Source: Salinicoccus halodurans
GTDB lineage: Bacteria; Bacillota; Bacilli; Staphylococcales; Salinicoccaceae
Direction of reading: 5' to 3'
Length of the DNA: 64,000 nt
Assembly: GCF_900114445.1 (NCBI RefSeq)
Contig: NZ_FOTB01000001.1
Span: 616,937-680,936 of the forward strand
A model generated the notes under the pieces. It was given only the letters and a program-made list of their open reading frames with translations, was not told where the DNA came from and made no database searches. The position numbers and the translations under genes were made by a program. Positions 40,221 through 48,756 of this stretch are shown here, one piece after another (position 1 is the stretch's first letter; every line of letters begins with the position of its first letter).

Positions 40221-41054
40221 ATGTCAGAACGTGTCTGGTATTACATAGAAAGTCATAAGAATGATGCTTTTTATAATATGGCTCTCGATGAACTTTTGAT
40301 GGAAAAGGTAAGAAATAGAGAACTGCCCGCTGTGCTCAGATTCTATGAATGGGAAACGCCGACTCTTTCTTTGGGTTATTTTCAGAAAGTCAGAAAAGAA
40401 ATTGACCTGGAGCGCGTGGAATCATATGGATATGAAATGGTCCGCCGCGCTACAGGCGGCAGAGGAGTGCTCCATGATAAAGAACTGACATACAGTGTTG
40501 TTCTGCCTGAGAGTTATGAAGGGATGCCGGAATCCGTCACAGAGAGCTACAGAGTTCTTTCCGGCGGCCTGCTCGAGGGATTCAGAAATCTCGGGCTGGA
40601 TGCCCATTTCAGCGTACCTCAGACAAAAGAGGAAAGAAAAGAACTGACCAGTATCAGGAGCAGTGTGTGTTTTGATACACCAAGCTGGTATGAGCTGGTA
40701 GTGGAGGGCAGAAAAATTGCCGGCAGTGCGCAAACCCGCCAGAATGGCATCATCATGCAGCATGGATCCATTCTTCTCGATGTCGATATCGATCATCTTT
40801 TTGACATGTTCAAGTATCAGAATCAACGCTTTAAAGAAAAGATGAAAAAATCCTTCAAGGAGAAGGCCGTGGCGATCAATGACATCAGTGAAAATCATTT
40901 TACCGTGGAAATGCTGTACCCGGCTTTTAAGAAAGGATTTGAAAAAGGGCTGGATATGAAGACGGCGCCCTATGAACTGACTGAGGAAGACACCGAAAGA
41001 CTGGAAGAGATCAAAATCAAATATGTTTCCGATGATTGGAACTTCAGAAAATAA
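40221..41054 (+). CDS. lipM: octanoyltransferase LipM
   Basis: 277 residues, cofactor transferase (BPL/LplA) fold. It moves octanoyl from acyl carrier protein to GcvH, starting lipoate synthesis for GcvH and 2-oxoacid E2 subunits such as BkdB (63095). RRATGGRGVLHDKELTYS is the acyl-binding loop; the catalytic cysteine is in SSVCFDTPSWYEL (about 152), followed by GRKIAGSAQTR and QHGSIL. This cysteine position separates LipM from lipoate ligases. GGGAGAGATGAGG precedes the ATG. Position after gcv is functionally logical. Confidence 0.9.
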   Translation: MSERVWYYIESHKNDAFYNMALDELLMEKVRNRELPAVLRFYEWETPTLSLGYFQKVRKEIDLERVESYGYEMVRRATGGRGVLHDKELTYSVVLPESYEGMPESVTESYRVLSGGLLEGFRNLGLDAHFSVPQTKEERKELTSIRSSVCFDTPSWYELVVEGRKIAGSAQTRQNGIIMQHGSILLDVDIDHLFDMFKYQNQRFKEKMKKSFKEKAVAINDISENHFTVEMLYPAFKKGFEKGLDMKTAPYELTEEDTERLEEIKIKYVSDDWNFRK

Positions 41055-41056
41055 CA

Positions 41057-41083
41057 AAAGCCGGATTTGAGAATCCGGCTTTT
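41057..41083. terminator. bidirectional terminator after lipM
   Basis: AAAAGCCGGATT (41057-41068) pairs with AATCCGGCTTTT (41072-41083). Confidence 0.92.
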
Positions 41084-41084
41084 C

Positions 41085-41312
41085 CTATCGCTTGCTCTTT
41101 TGTCTGTATTTGCGCTTTGATTTCCTCAGCGCCTTCTTGTATTTCCTCTGGCTGGGTGTAAGGATGAAGAAATAATATATTCCGTAAACAATCAGTCCCA
41201 GAACAAGAAGGAATATCAGCGAGCTTACAATCATGTTGAGAAAATAATCTAGGTTTGTCAATAAACCTATTGCTGCGATAATCACTACTATATATAACAA
41301 GATTTTCTTCAA
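41085..41312 (-). CDS. small membrane protein of unknown function
   Basis: 75 residues: two predicted membrane helices (about 4-20 and 27-52) followed by a strongly basic Lys/Arg tail (LRKSKRKYRQKSK). Two bases separate it from the upstream yqhQ stop, so it is the third gene of a minus-strand operon (lipoprotein, yqhQ, this gene). AAGGAGAGAC is its ribosome site. I do not recognise a family. Confidence 0.72.
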   Translation of the reverse strand: MKKILLYIVVIIAAIGLLTNLDYFLNMIVSSLIFLLVLGLIVYGIYYFFILTPSQRKYKKALRKSKRKYRQKSKR

Positions 41313-41314
41313 AA

Positions 41315-42217
41315 TCAGTCTCTCCTTAATAATTTATTAAATGAATGGACCGCGACCTCCACCTGGGTGTCATCCGGTTGTTTTGTCGTCAGATACTGAA
41401 GCAGCAATCCCGGGATGCCGAGCCACTTCAATACCGGAATATCCCTCAATTTGTTTGTCAGCTGCAAAAATTCAAAAGATAAGCCGATTACAACAGGAAT
41501 CAGTGCGATCCTGTTCAGGATTCTCACGTAGAATGGCTCTACTGGAACAAACATGTAGACGACGAAACCGACGAGTACCGTGAAAAGTATGAATGAACTC
41601 CCGCATCTGTAATGGAGCCGGGATTGCCTTTGAACATTTTCGACAGTCAGATCCTGATCATTTTCAAAAGTGTTGATCACTTTATGCTCCGCACCATGAT
41701 ATTGAAACAGTCTTTTGACCATCGGCGTCATTGAAATCACATATATATACCCCAGCAGGAGTATCAACTTGAAAACCGATTCCAACAGCACTTGTCCGAA
41801 ATGCGAAGTCACTGTCCCCGAAAACACTTCTGCAATAAATACTGGTATCAATGTGAATAAAAATTTGCCGATGATGAATGACAGTATGCCGACAATAATC
41901 GTCGACAAGACCACTTTTGTTGAGTTGGCCGCCTGTTTTTCCTGCTCGATATTGACATCGTCTTCAGGGTCACGCTCATAGCGGTCTGTTGCAAAATCCA
42001 GATGTTTCATGCCGTATATGCTGGATTCCAAGATTGCGACATTTCCTCTCAGCAGAGGGACTTTCTTTAGATTTTTGACCCATTTCTTCTCAGGCCGTTC
42101 CATTTCGAAATATTCTATTTCATCATTATTTCTGCGGATGGCAGTTACCATCCGGTTTTTTGTCTGGAACATGACACCTTCTACGACGGCCTGTCCCCCT
42201 ATGGTTGGTTTATCCAT
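41315..42217 (-). CDS. yqhQ: DUF1385 membrane protein YqhQ
   Basis: 300 residues. IGGQAVVEGVMFQ at residues 6-18 is the family signature. Several membrane helices cover about 100-165 and 205-265, with HGAEHKVINTFE between them. Widely conserved in firmicutes near efp/accB; some relatives are called metal-dependent or precursor-processing proteins but the role is unknown. The ribosome site AGAAAG is weak. Second gene of the operon. Confidence 0.9.
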   Translation of the reverse strand: MDKPTIGGQAVVEGVMFQTKNRMVTAIRRNNDEIEYFEMERPEKKWVKNLKKVPLLRGNVAILESSIYGMKHLDFATDRYERDPEDDVNIEQEKQAANSTKVVLSTIIVGILSFIIGKFLFTLIPVFIAEVFSGTVTSHFGQVLLESVFKLILLLGYIYVISMTPMVKRLFQYHGAEHKVINTFENDQDLTVENVQRQSRLHYRCGSSFILFTVLVGFVVYMFVPVEPFYVRILNRIALIPVVIGLSFEFLQLTNKLRDIPVLKWLGIPGLLLQYLTTKQPDDTQVEVAVHSFNKLLRRD

Positions 42218-42236
42218 TAGCTACGCTTCTTTCTCA

Positions 42237-42803
42237 TCAGTAATATTCACTGGCGCTGTTGAGCTGCTGTATCCCTTCATCAACAGCTTCCATGGAACCT
42301 GTATCTGCTCCATTTTCAACCGACTGCAGAGCACTTTCTATTTCATCATTGGCAAGCTGCAGGGAGCTGTGCTGCCTTTTGAGGTATTCATTGAGTTCCA
42401 AACCTTTGGCAGAACTTTCATAGGTGCCCATGGCATCTTTGATTCTGGAGTTTATTCCGTCCATATCCTCACTGATAATAGACAGATCTTTTTCTTCTTT
42501 GGCCTTCTGGATCAATGAACTGAGATTGGCCAGTTCTTTTTCCAGAGTGCCTGAATACTCACCTACGATTGAAACGTATTCATCAATGTCGGAATTGCCG
42601 ATTACAGATTGCATTTTTGAAATATCCTCTTCCAGCGCATCCAGGCGAAGGGTGTTTTTCTGAACATTCACTTCCTCGGTCTGAAGCACCCCCTGGAGTT
42701 CTGCTTTTCTGTCCTCGGCCTCGGACAGCTGTTCTTCTGCGGAAGGACTTCCGCATGCCGATAATAAAAGTATGGGTAATAGTATATAAATTGATCTTTT
42801 CAT
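42237..42803 (-). CDS. coiled-coil lipoprotein of unknown function
   Basis: 188 residues. Signal peptide with lipobox LLSAC (C at about 17), then an almost wholly helical, Glu/Ser/Leu-rich chain with coiled-coil periodicity (for example EEDISKMQSVIG). It somewhat recalls YkyA-type cell-wall-binding lipoproteins but I cannot support that name. CAGGAGAAATT precedes the ATG. First gene of the lipoprotein-yqhQ operon. A relic mobile element begins 36 bases upstream of its start and occupies its promoter side. Confidence 0.75.
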   Translation of the reverse strand: MKRSIYILLPILLLSACGSPSAEEQLSEAEDRKAELQGVLQTEEVNVQKNTLRLDALEEDISKMQSVIGNSDIDEYVSIVGEYSGTLEKELANLSSLIQKAKEEKDLSIISEDMDGINSRIKDAMGTYESSAKGLELNEYLKRQHSSLQLANDEIESALQSVENGADTGSMEAVDEGIQQLNSASEYY

Positions 42804-42838
42804 GTATAATTTCTCCTGTACATCATTTTATTATTCTA

Positions 42839-42862
42839 TCATGTTATGAAATAATATTAAAT
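42839..42862. repeat. left 24-bp direct repeat (candidate attL)
   Basis: Identical base for base to 44206-44229; flanking bases differ on both sides. It lies 36 bases upstream of the lipoprotein start on the minus strand. Confidence 0.85.
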
Positions 42863-42960
42863 CAATAAGTTACATGAGTTTAAGAACTTTAAAACGTTGA
42901 TATTACAGGCTTTGGCGTTTTATCCTTCCGTGCCAGTAAGCAACCGTTCATTATATTTTA

Positions 42961-42976
42961 GTCACATGGCAGTCAC
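42961..42976. promoter_or_regulatory. paired GTCAC motifs, left end (candidate integrase arm sites)
   Basis: GTCACATGGCAGTCAC: two GTCAC repeats 11 bp apart, overlapping the integrase 3' end. The same arrangement occurs at 44155-44170. Confidence 0.55.
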
Positions 42977-43301
42977 AATGCAGCGAGTGCTTTCAGCGCT
43001 TTTTCCTCTTCCAGATCTTCCTTCTCTTTTATCAGATGACTGTAGACCCTCAGAGTGATGTTTACGTTTTTGTGCCCAAGCCGCTTGCTGATGTAGTGTA
43101 TGACACATCTTTAAAAATAAGCAGACTGCAATGTGTATGGCGCAATCCGTGGAAGCCGATCTCTTTTATTTTTATCTCTCTGCACAACTTCTTCAAATAG
43201 TACCCCATCGTGCCGGCTTTAATTGATGAGCCGCGATCTCTGAATACATAGCCGTTCATATTCCGAGGGAGGGCAGCGATAAACGTTTGGATTTCTTTCA
43301 T
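42973..43301 (-). pseudogene. tyrosine recombinase (integrase), C-terminal remnant with a frameshift
   Basis: From ATG 43301 the frame reads MKEIQTFIAALP and NGYVFRDRG, then GFHGLRHTHCSLL, the Arg/His box of phage-type integrases. This frame stops at 43062. After the KDVS codons (about 43096-43104) the adjacent frame continues as IHYISKRLGHKNVNITLR and VYSHLIKEKEDLEEE to a TGA at 42973. That supplies the second histidine (LGH) and the nucleophilic tyrosine (VYSHL). A single lost base near GATGTGTCATA explains the break. Only about 110 codons survive; the N-terminal arm- and core-binding domains are missing, so the gene is dead. Confidence 0.88.
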
Positions 43302-43403
43302 GTCTCATGCCGTGACTTTGACTGTCCGGGCTTACACTCCCTGGGTGGGCATACATATTTTTTAATCAACGAACATCCACAATATCGCCTATATAGACAT
43401 AAC

Positions 43404-43425
43404 AAAACCGCCCCGAGAGGCGGTT
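43404..43425 (-). terminator. terminator of the DUF4352-like gene
   Basis: On the minus strand AACCGCC and GGCGGTT form a 7-bp stem, followed by TTGTT, 11 bases past the stop at 43436. The stretch 43302-43403 upstream of the integrase remnant shows no gene. Confidence 0.75.
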
Positions 43426-43435
43426 ACTTTAAAGG

Positions 43436-44046
43436 TTAGTATAAATTAAAATCTACTGTTTCGTTAGTGAACATATTATCTTTATATCTTAATGTTAAAT
43501 CTTCATCACCTTTCGGTACTTCAAAAACAACGGTGCCTGACACATTCCCGCCAGGGTCCAGAGCCCCCGAACTTAGTTGCTCTCCAACACCATCAAGTGA
43601 GACGGTTCCGAAAGTGTCAGTGATGTTGCCATTCCCATCCTGTAATTCAAAGTTTAAAGCATTATAATTAATTTCTTCATCTGATCCATTTACTATATCA
43701 AGATTTATAATGACAAATTCATAACCCTCTTTTACTACTTCAAATTCCCCCGGTTGGCGTTTTTCTACATTAGTGACAGTGATCTGTTTGCCATCAATAT
43801 CTGCGGTATCACCAACGCTGTACTCTTGTGCTTCGGGTGCTGTTTCTTCTTCAGTAGTCTCTTCGGATTCTTCCTTTGTTGCTTCCTCAGTCGTTTCTTC
43901 TGTAGACGTTTCTGATGATGCAGTTTCTGAATCCTCTGTAGTAGATGTATCTCCGCCACCACTAAATGCAGCGGTACAGGCCCCGAAAAGAATCAGTACA
44001 CCGATAATAATAGCCGCCCATTTTTCTTTTGCTTTTCTTCTTTCAT
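43436..44046 (-). pseudogene. DUF4352-like lipoprotein with an out-of-frame start
   Basis: A long open frame (codons ending at TAA 43436) encodes KWAAIIIGVLILFGAC, a lipoprotein-like signal with cysteine at 43976-43978. A Thr/Ser/Glu-rich linker of about 45 residues follows, then a beta domain with YSVGDTADIDGKQITVTNVE, VKEGYEFVIINLDIVNGS and GTVVFEVPKGDED, as in DUF4352. AGGAGGT and ATG 44046 are in place, but that ATG is one frame off. MKEEKQKK runs into a stop, whereas the main frame has no ATG, GTG or TTG before its signal segment. One base lost in the purine-rich run 44020-44043 (or a -1 slip on AAAAAT) would reconcile them. Likely element cargo. Confidence 0.72.
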
Positions 44047-44154
44047 ATGTAATACCTCCTAAATATTGTTAAATTAATTGTACCATGAATTTACTTATAG
44101 TAAGTAGTGAATTTTATAATATTACCTTGGACTTGCTATGCTGGTGTTTTTTTG

Positions 44155-44170
44155 GTCACAGAGCAGTCAC
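44155..44170. promoter_or_regulatory. paired GTCAC motifs, right end (candidate integrase arm sites)
   Basis: GTCACAGAGCAGTCAC: two GTCAC repeats 11 bp apart, same orientation and near-identical to 42961-42976, 36 bases inside the right repeat. Confidence 0.55.
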
Positions 44171-44205
44171 CAAATCCGCGCCAATACTGGTGCTATGCAC
44201 GGCGT

Positions 44206-44229
44206 TCATGTTATGAAATAATATTAAAT
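44206..44229. repeat. right 24-bp direct repeat (candidate attR)
   Basis: Perfect copy of 42839-42862, ending 60 bases before the pepQ start. Confidence 0.85.
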
Positions 44230-44289
44230 TGAATACTACTGAAATCTCCAACGATTTAATGTAGAATATATTTGAAAGGTGGATGAACA

Positions 44290-45345
44290 ATGATCAAGTA
44301 TGAAAAAGTCAATGCACTACTGGATAATAGGAACCTTGATGCGCTTCTTATCATGAGTGATTATAACAGACGTTACCTGACAGGATTCACTGGTTCCAGC
44401 GGAGCGGTCATCATGACCAAGGATGAAAAGTATCTGATTTCCGATTTCAGGTACAAAGCGCAGGGCAGAGAACAGGCAAAGGATTTCGAATTTGTACTGC
44501 AAGATAAGGCTCTGCTTGATTTCATCATGGAATTTATGGAAGCGAAGTCTTTTGAAAGCGTTGGTTTCGAAGGGGAACATGTAAACTTCAACACTTTCGA
44601 CAGACTTGACAGCACTTTTGATCTTGTACCACTTACAGGGGAAATAGAAAAGATCCGCATGTACAAGACTTCCGATGAAGTGGACCTGGTAAAAAGAGCC
44701 TGTAATATTGCTGATGAGACATATGAGTACATACTTAAATACATTAGGCCGGGCATGAGCGAACTTGAAGTGAGAAATGAAGTTGAAAACTACATGCGCA
44801 AACTTGGTGCAGAGGGTTCAAGTTTTGATATGATAGTTGCAAGTGGCTGGAGGGGAGCACTTCCCCACGGTGTGGCGTCGGAGAAGACAATAGAGTCAGG
44901 TGAAATGGTCACGCTCGATTTCGGCGCCTACTATCAGGGTTATGCCTCGGATATCACGAGGTCATTCGGTGTCGGTTCCGTTTCTGAGGAGATGGAGAAG
45001 ATTCATGACATCGTCCTGAAATCACAGCTTGCTTCACTGGATGAAATCAGACCGGGAATGACAGGCAGGGAAGCGGACAAAATTGCAAGGGACATCATAG
45101 AGAATAGCGGATACGGTGCAAACTTCGGTCATTCACTCGGACACGGACTCGGTCTTGAAGTCCATGAAATGCCAGGGCTTTCCAAATCGAGTGATGTAAA
45201 ATTGGAGAGCGGTATGATCGTCACTGTTGAACCGGGAATATATGTTGATGATGTCGGCGGTGTGCGCATTGAAGATGATTGCCTTGTCACGGAAAGCGGT
45301 CTCGAAAAACTATCACACAGCAGCAAAGAACTATTCATTCTATAA
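44290..45345 (+). CDS. pepQ: Xaa-Pro dipeptidase/aminopeptidase (M24 family, YqhT)
   Basis: 351 residues. Creatinase-type N-terminal domain (1-125) and pita-bread metallopeptidase domain. Dinuclear metal ligands: VTLDFGAYYQGYASDITRS (two Asp), GHSLGHGLGLEVHE (His), VEPGIYV (Glu) and RIEDDCLVT (Glu). It cleaves dipeptides with proline. AGGTGG precedes the ATG; a TAGAAT at 44262-44267 could be the -10. It pairs with efp, 36 bases downstream, whose product relieves polyproline stalling. Confidence 0.94.
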   Translation: MIKYEKVNALLDNRNLDALLIMSDYNRRYLTGFTGSSGAVIMTKDEKYLISDFRYKAQGREQAKDFEFVLQDKALLDFIMEFMEAKSFESVGFEGEHVNFNTFDRLDSTFDLVPLTGEIEKIRMYKTSDEVDLVKRACNIADETYEYILKYIRPGMSELEVRNEVENYMRKLGAEGSSFDMIVASGWRGALPHGVASEKTIESGEMVTLDFGAYYQGYASDITRSFGVGSVSEEMEKIHDIVLKSQLASLDEIRPGMTGREADKIARDIIENSGYGANFGHSLGHGLGLEVHEMPGLSKSSDVKLESGMIVTVEPGIYVDDVGGVRIEDDCLVTESGLEKLSHSSKELFIL

Positions 45346-45381
45346 TTTGAAACAGTCCAGAATTCTGAGGAGGAAAATTTT

Positions 45382-45939
45382 ATGATTTCAGTAAATGATT
45401 TTAAAACAGGCCTTACAGTTGAAGTTGAAGGCAGTATCTGGAGAGTCATCGATTTCCAGCATGTAAAGCCTGGTAAGGGAGCGGCTTTTGTCAGAAGTAA
45501 ACTCAGAAACCTGCGTACAGGTGCAATCCAGGAAAAAACTTTCCGCGCAGGTGAAAAAGTCGGCAGAGCCCAGATTGACAACAATAAAATGCAATATCTG
45601 TATGCGGACGGCGACAGCCATGTATTCATGGATAACAACACATTTGAACAGGTTGAACTTCAGGCCTCCGCCCTTGAAGATGAACTCAAATATCTGAAAG
45701 AGAATATGAATGTCTCCATCATGATGTATGAAGGTGAAGTAATCGGCGTTGAACTTCCTAAAACTGTCGAACTCGAAGTAACAGAAACAGAACCTGGCAT
45801 TAAAGGCGATACTGCCAGCGGCGCTTCAAAATCAGCGACACTGGAAACTGGTCTGGTTCTGCAAGTACCATTATTCGTGAACCAGGGAGACGTTCTGGTC
45901 ATTAATACAGAAGAGGGCTCATATGTATCCCGTGCCTAA
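45382..45939 (+). CDS. efp: translation elongation factor P
   Basis: 185 residues, the standard three beta-barrel EF-P. The modifiable lysine is K32 in [12 protein letters not shown] (5-aminopentanolylated in B. subtilis). C-terminal [22 protein letters not shown] is typical. It enters stalled ribosomes to promote polyproline bond formation. GAGGAGG precedes the ATG. Confidence 0.98.
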   Translation: MISVNDFKTGLTVEVEGSIWRVIDFQHVKPGKGAAFVRSKLRNLRTGAIQEKTFRAGEKVGRAQIDNNKMQYLYADGDSHVFMDNNTFEQVELQASALEDELKYLKENMNVSIMMYEGEVIGVELPKTVELEVTETEPGIKGDTASGASKSATLETGLVLQVPLFVNQGDVLVINTEEGSYVSRA

Positions 45940-45973
45940 AAATAAAAGCAGATTTCAATCTGCTTTTATTTTT
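45938..45973 (+). terminator. terminator after efp
   Basis: AAAATAAAAGCAGATT and AATCTGCTTTTATTTT form a 16-bp perfect stem with a two-base loop. Confidence 0.9.
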
Positions 45974-46043
45974 GCTTGAATTGGTATGACCACTTGAGTA
46001 AAATAAAAGACAGTAATTTTTAATTGTTAAGGAGAAGTAAAAC

Positions 46044-46475
46044 ATGAATCTGGAATATATCGATAGTCTAATTGAAAAAATGGAAAAAGCATCATTGACA
46101 GAACTCTCCTATAAAGATGGAGATGTTGACATCAAATTAAAAAGGGATACCGGAAATCATCTGCAGGCTGCCGCTCCCGCGCAGGTTCCTATGCAGCAGC
46201 CAGCTGTTGAACAGGCACAGGCAAGCGCACCTGTCGAGGAAGGCAAAATGATCAAGGCACCGATGGTCGGGACGTTCTACAAGGCCGCCTCGCCGGAAGC
46301 GGATGCCTATGTTCAGATTGGCGATAAAGTCGATAACACTTCCGTGGTCTGCATCCTTGAAGCGATGAAGCTTTTTAATGAGATACAGGCAGAAATTTCC
46401 GGTGAAATTACAGAGATCCTTGTCGAAGACGGAGAAATGGTTGAGTACGACCAACCGTTGTTCAGAGTACGATGA
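46044..46475 (+). CDS. accB: biotin carboxyl carrier protein of acetyl-CoA carboxylase
   Basis: 143 residues. Helical N-terminus, Ala/Pro/Gln-rich linker (about 38-66), and biotinyl domain with the acceptor lysine K109 in [10 protein letters not shown]. It shuttles carboxybiotin between AccC and the carboxyltransferase in fatty acid synthesis. AAGGAGAAG precedes the ATG. Overlaps accC by four bases (ATGA). Confidence 0.97.
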   Translation: MNLEYIDSLIEKMEKASLTELSYKDGDVDIKLKRDTGNHLQAAAPAQVPMQQPAVEQAQASAPVEEGKMIKAPMVGTFYKAASPEADAYVQIGDKVDNTSVVCILEAMKLFNEIQAEISGEITEILVEDGEMVEYDQPLFRVR

Positions 46476-47821
46476 TCAATAAAATACTCATAGCAAACCG
46501 TGGTGAAATCGCAGTTAGGATTATCAGGGCATGCACAGAGCTGGGTATAGATTCTGTAAGTATATATTCAGAAGCGGATGCCGACAGCCTTCACCGGAAA
46601 ATAGCCACTGAATCCTATTGCGTAGGACCAAAGCTTTCCAAGGACAGTTATCTGGATATGATCAGTATTATTACCATTGCCAAAAAGACAGGATGCGATG
46701 CCATTCACCCAGGATACGGATTCCTGGCGGAAAACAGTGATTTTGCTGAAATGTGCGAGGCTTCAAACCTCATTTTCATCGGTCCTATGCACGAGACCAT
46801 TTCACTCATGGGTGTAAAAGACGTTGCAAAAGATACTATGAAAAAAGCAGGGGTGCCTACGGTACCCGGCAGTGACGGCGTAGTCGCTTCGATAGAGGAT
46901 GCCAAAAAAATCGCAGCTGACATCGGTTATCCGGTCATCATCAAGGCAAGCTACGGCGGCGGCGGAAAAGGCATACGCGTTGCACGCACAGAAGAAGAGC
47001 TCGTCCAAAACTATAAGATGACAGAGCAGGAAGCGGAAAGTGCGTTCGGCAATAAAAGTCTCTATATAGAAAAATATATTGAGAACTTCAGACACATCGA
47101 AATACAGGTGATAGGAGATTATCACGGCAATGTCATCCATCTCGGAGAACGTGACTGTACTGTACAGCGCCGCATGCAAAAACTTGTCGAGGAAGCGCCA
47201 AGCCCCATACTTTCCGAAGAAAAACGTGTGGAAATGGGAGAAACGGCAGTCCGTGCTGCAAAAAGTATCGATTATATCGGTGCCGGCACCATAGAATTCA
47301 TTTATGACCTGAACGACGACCAATTCTATTTCATGGAAATGAACACGAGGATCCAGGTGGAGCATCCAGTGACGGAATTGATAACTGGAATCGACCTTGT
47401 TAAAATGCAGATCAAAGTTGCACGTCGTGAAGCGATCCCTTATAAGCAGGAAGACATAGAAATAAAAGGGCATGCAATTGAATTCCGTATCAATGCGGAG
47501 AACCCTTATAAAAACTTCATGCCGTCAGCGGGAAAAATCACCGACTTTATCGTTCCGGGCGGTTACGGTGTGAGAATGGATACTGCATGTTATGCAGGTT
47601 ATCGTATTCCACCGTATTATGATTCAATGATCGCTAAATTGATCACTCATGCTGATACCCGGGAAGAGGCAATCATGACTGCACAGCGGGCGCTTGGAGA
47701 ATTCATAATTGGAGGGATAGATACGACGATTCCATTCCATTCGAACCTCCTTAAAAATGAAGCGTTCAGAACAAATGATTACAATACAAACTTCCTACAG
47801 GAACACGATGTAATGAAATAA
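46472..47821 (+). CDS. accC: biotin carboxylase subunit of acetyl-CoA carboxylase
   Basis: 449 residues, ATP-grasp enzyme. [15 protein letters not shown] (about 6-20), [10 protein letters not shown], the glycine-rich ATP loop [10 protein letters not shown], and [14 protein letters not shown] are complete. It carboxylates the biotin on AccB using bicarbonate and ATP. Translationally coupled to accB. Confidence 0.98.
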   Translation: MINKILIANRGEIAVRIIRACTELGIDSVSIYSEADADSLHRKIATESYCVGPKLSKDSYLDMISIITIAKKTGCDAIHPGYGFLAENSDFAEMCEASNLIFIGPMHETISLMGVKDVAKDTMKKAGVPTVPGSDGVVASIEDAKKIAADIGYPVIIKASYGGGGKGIRVARTEEELVQNYKMTEQEAESAFGNKSLYIEKYIENFRHIEIQVIGDYHGNVIHLGERDCTVQRRMQKLVEEAPSPILSEEKRVEMGETAVRAAKSIDYIGAGTIEFIYDLNDDQFYFMEMNTRIQVEHPVTELITGIDLVKMQIKVARREAIPYKQEDIEIKGHAIEFRINAENPYKNFMPSAGKITDFIVPGGYGVRMDTACYAGYRIPPYYDSMIAKLITHADTREEAIMTAQRALGEFIIGGIDTTIPFHSNLLKNEAFRTNDYNTNFLQEHDVMK

Positions 47822-47826
47822 ACCGG

Positions 47827-47874
47827 TTGAAAACCTGCTTTTTCTTATTTCCAGCGAAAAAGCAGGTTTTCAAT
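47827..47874 (+). terminator. terminator after accBC
   Basis: TTGAAAACCTGCTTTTTC (47827-47844) pairs with GAAAAAGCAGGTTTTCAA (47856-47873), an 18-bp perfect stem. There is little T-run beyond it. Confidence 0.85.
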
Positions 47875-47956
47875 TTGCCGAATCTGTGCAATTAAATTCT
47901 ATATTTTCTTCCATAGAGAAATAGCTGCAAGTTGTTTCTAATTTCACGCATAATCA

Positions 47957-47965
47957 TGCTATAAT
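47957..47965 (+). promoter_or_regulatory. extended -10 promoter of yqhY
   Basis: TGcTATAAT lies 21 bases before the yqhY start, an extended -10 element. Confidence 0.6.
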
Positions 47966-47985
47966 AAACTGACGGGGTGATGAAC

Positions 47986-48333
47986 ATGAGAATCCAGGAC
48001 GTTAAATCGAACTTGGGATTGATAGAGATTTCTTCTGAAGTGCTGGAAGTTATTGCAAGCATTGCAGTTACAGAAACCAAAGGCGTTCATTCATTGCAGA
48101 ATAATTTTGCCAGTGGCAACTTTGAAAAAATAGGCAAAAAATACAGAGGCCGTGGAGTCAAAGTTGAAACTCAGGACAATGAAGTGCTGATTTCAATTTA
48201 TGTGACTTTGGATTCAAAAGGCAAAGTGCATGAAACAGCTGAAAACATCCAGAAGAATGTCAGTCAGGCGATCAGGAATATGACTGATCATGTGGTTAAG
48301 GAAGTCAATGTACACATCGTAAATATTAAATAA
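47986..48333 (+). CDS. yqhY: Asp23/Gls24 family protein YqhY
   Basis: 115 residues, the single Asp23 domain protein conserved between accBC and nusB. LGLIEISSEVLEVIASIAV and GVHSLQ are characteristic. Bacillus YqhY has been tied to acetyl-CoA carboxylase control; this is inferred here from neighbourhood only. ATG 47986 is favoured because GGGGTGA ends five bases upstream; ATG 47980 and GTG 47977 overlap that site. Confidence 0.9.
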   Translation: MRIQDVKSNLGLIEISSEVLEVIASIAVTETKGVHSLQNNFASGNFEKIGKKYRGRGVKVETQDNEVLISIYVTLDSKGKVHETAENIQKNVSQAIRNMTDHVVKEVNVHIVNIK

Positions 48334-48354
48334 GAATTCAGATAGGTGTTATTA

Positions 48355-48756
48355 ATGAACAGACACGAACAACGAAAAAAAATATTCCAGATAATATTCC
48401 AAAAAGACCATGATTTGGTAGATCTTGAAAATACCGCATTTTATGATTTATATAAGACGCACGAGTATATTAAACGGATCATTGACTTTTATCTCGCTAA
48501 TAAGACACGGGTGGATGCTGATATTAGCGCACATTTGAACAAATACACGTTGGAGCGTATCCCGAAAGTGGAGCGCAACATTCTGCGTACTTCAATCAGT
48601 GAACTTCTGGAGGGTGACTCGCCTGAGAAGGTGGTTATCAACGAAGCAGTGCTGCTCGCAAAGTCTTACGGTGAGAAAGACAGCTACCGTTTTATCAACG
48701 GTGTGCTTAAAAACTTCATTAGAGAAACGGATGAAAATCCATATGGAGAACAGTAA
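48355..48756 (+). CDS. nusB: transcription antitermination factor NusB
   Basis: 133 residues, all-helical. RHEQRKKIFQIIFQ at the N-terminus and VVINEAVLLAKSYG and FINGVLKNF near the C-terminus are conserved. It binds boxA RNA with NusE in rRNA antitermination. ATG 48355 chosen for family agreement, with AGGTG upstream. Overlaps xseA by 14 bases. Confidence 0.94.
   Translation: MNRHEQRKKIFQIIFQKDHDLVDLENTAFYDLYKTHEYIKRIIDFYLANKTRVDADISAHLNKYTLERIPKVERNILRTSISELLEGDSPEKVVINEAVLLAKSYGEKDSYRFINGVLKNFIRETDENPYGEQ

Larger units (their letters stand above)
42839..44229. mobile_element. decayed integrative element bounded by 24-bp direct repeats
   Basis: About 1.39 kb between the lipoprotein-yqhQ operon and pepQ, two blocks adjacent in relatives. 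Identical 24-bp repeats (beginning TCATGTTATGAAATAA) stand at 42839-42862 and 44206-44229. Inside are a frameshifted integrase C-terminus next to the left repeat, a DUF4352-like lipoprotein gene, and paired GTCAC motifs near both ends. This is the layout of a site-specifically integrated island or prophage that has lost most of its cargo. Confidence 0.82.

Noticed and set aside
43765-43962. Small Lys/Gln-rich minus-strand reading frame
   Set aside because: It is an out-of-frame reading of the Thr/Ser/Glu-rich linker of the DUF4352-like lipoprotein gene.
42804-44289. tRNA gene as the integration target of the relic element
   Set aside because: No cloverleaf-like sequence or T-loop motif was seen at or near either 24-bp repeat; the target appears intergenic.
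46802-47473. Minus-strand open frame of 223 codons
   Set aside because: Antisense shadow of accC; Phe/Cys-rich, low-quality translation and no start signal.
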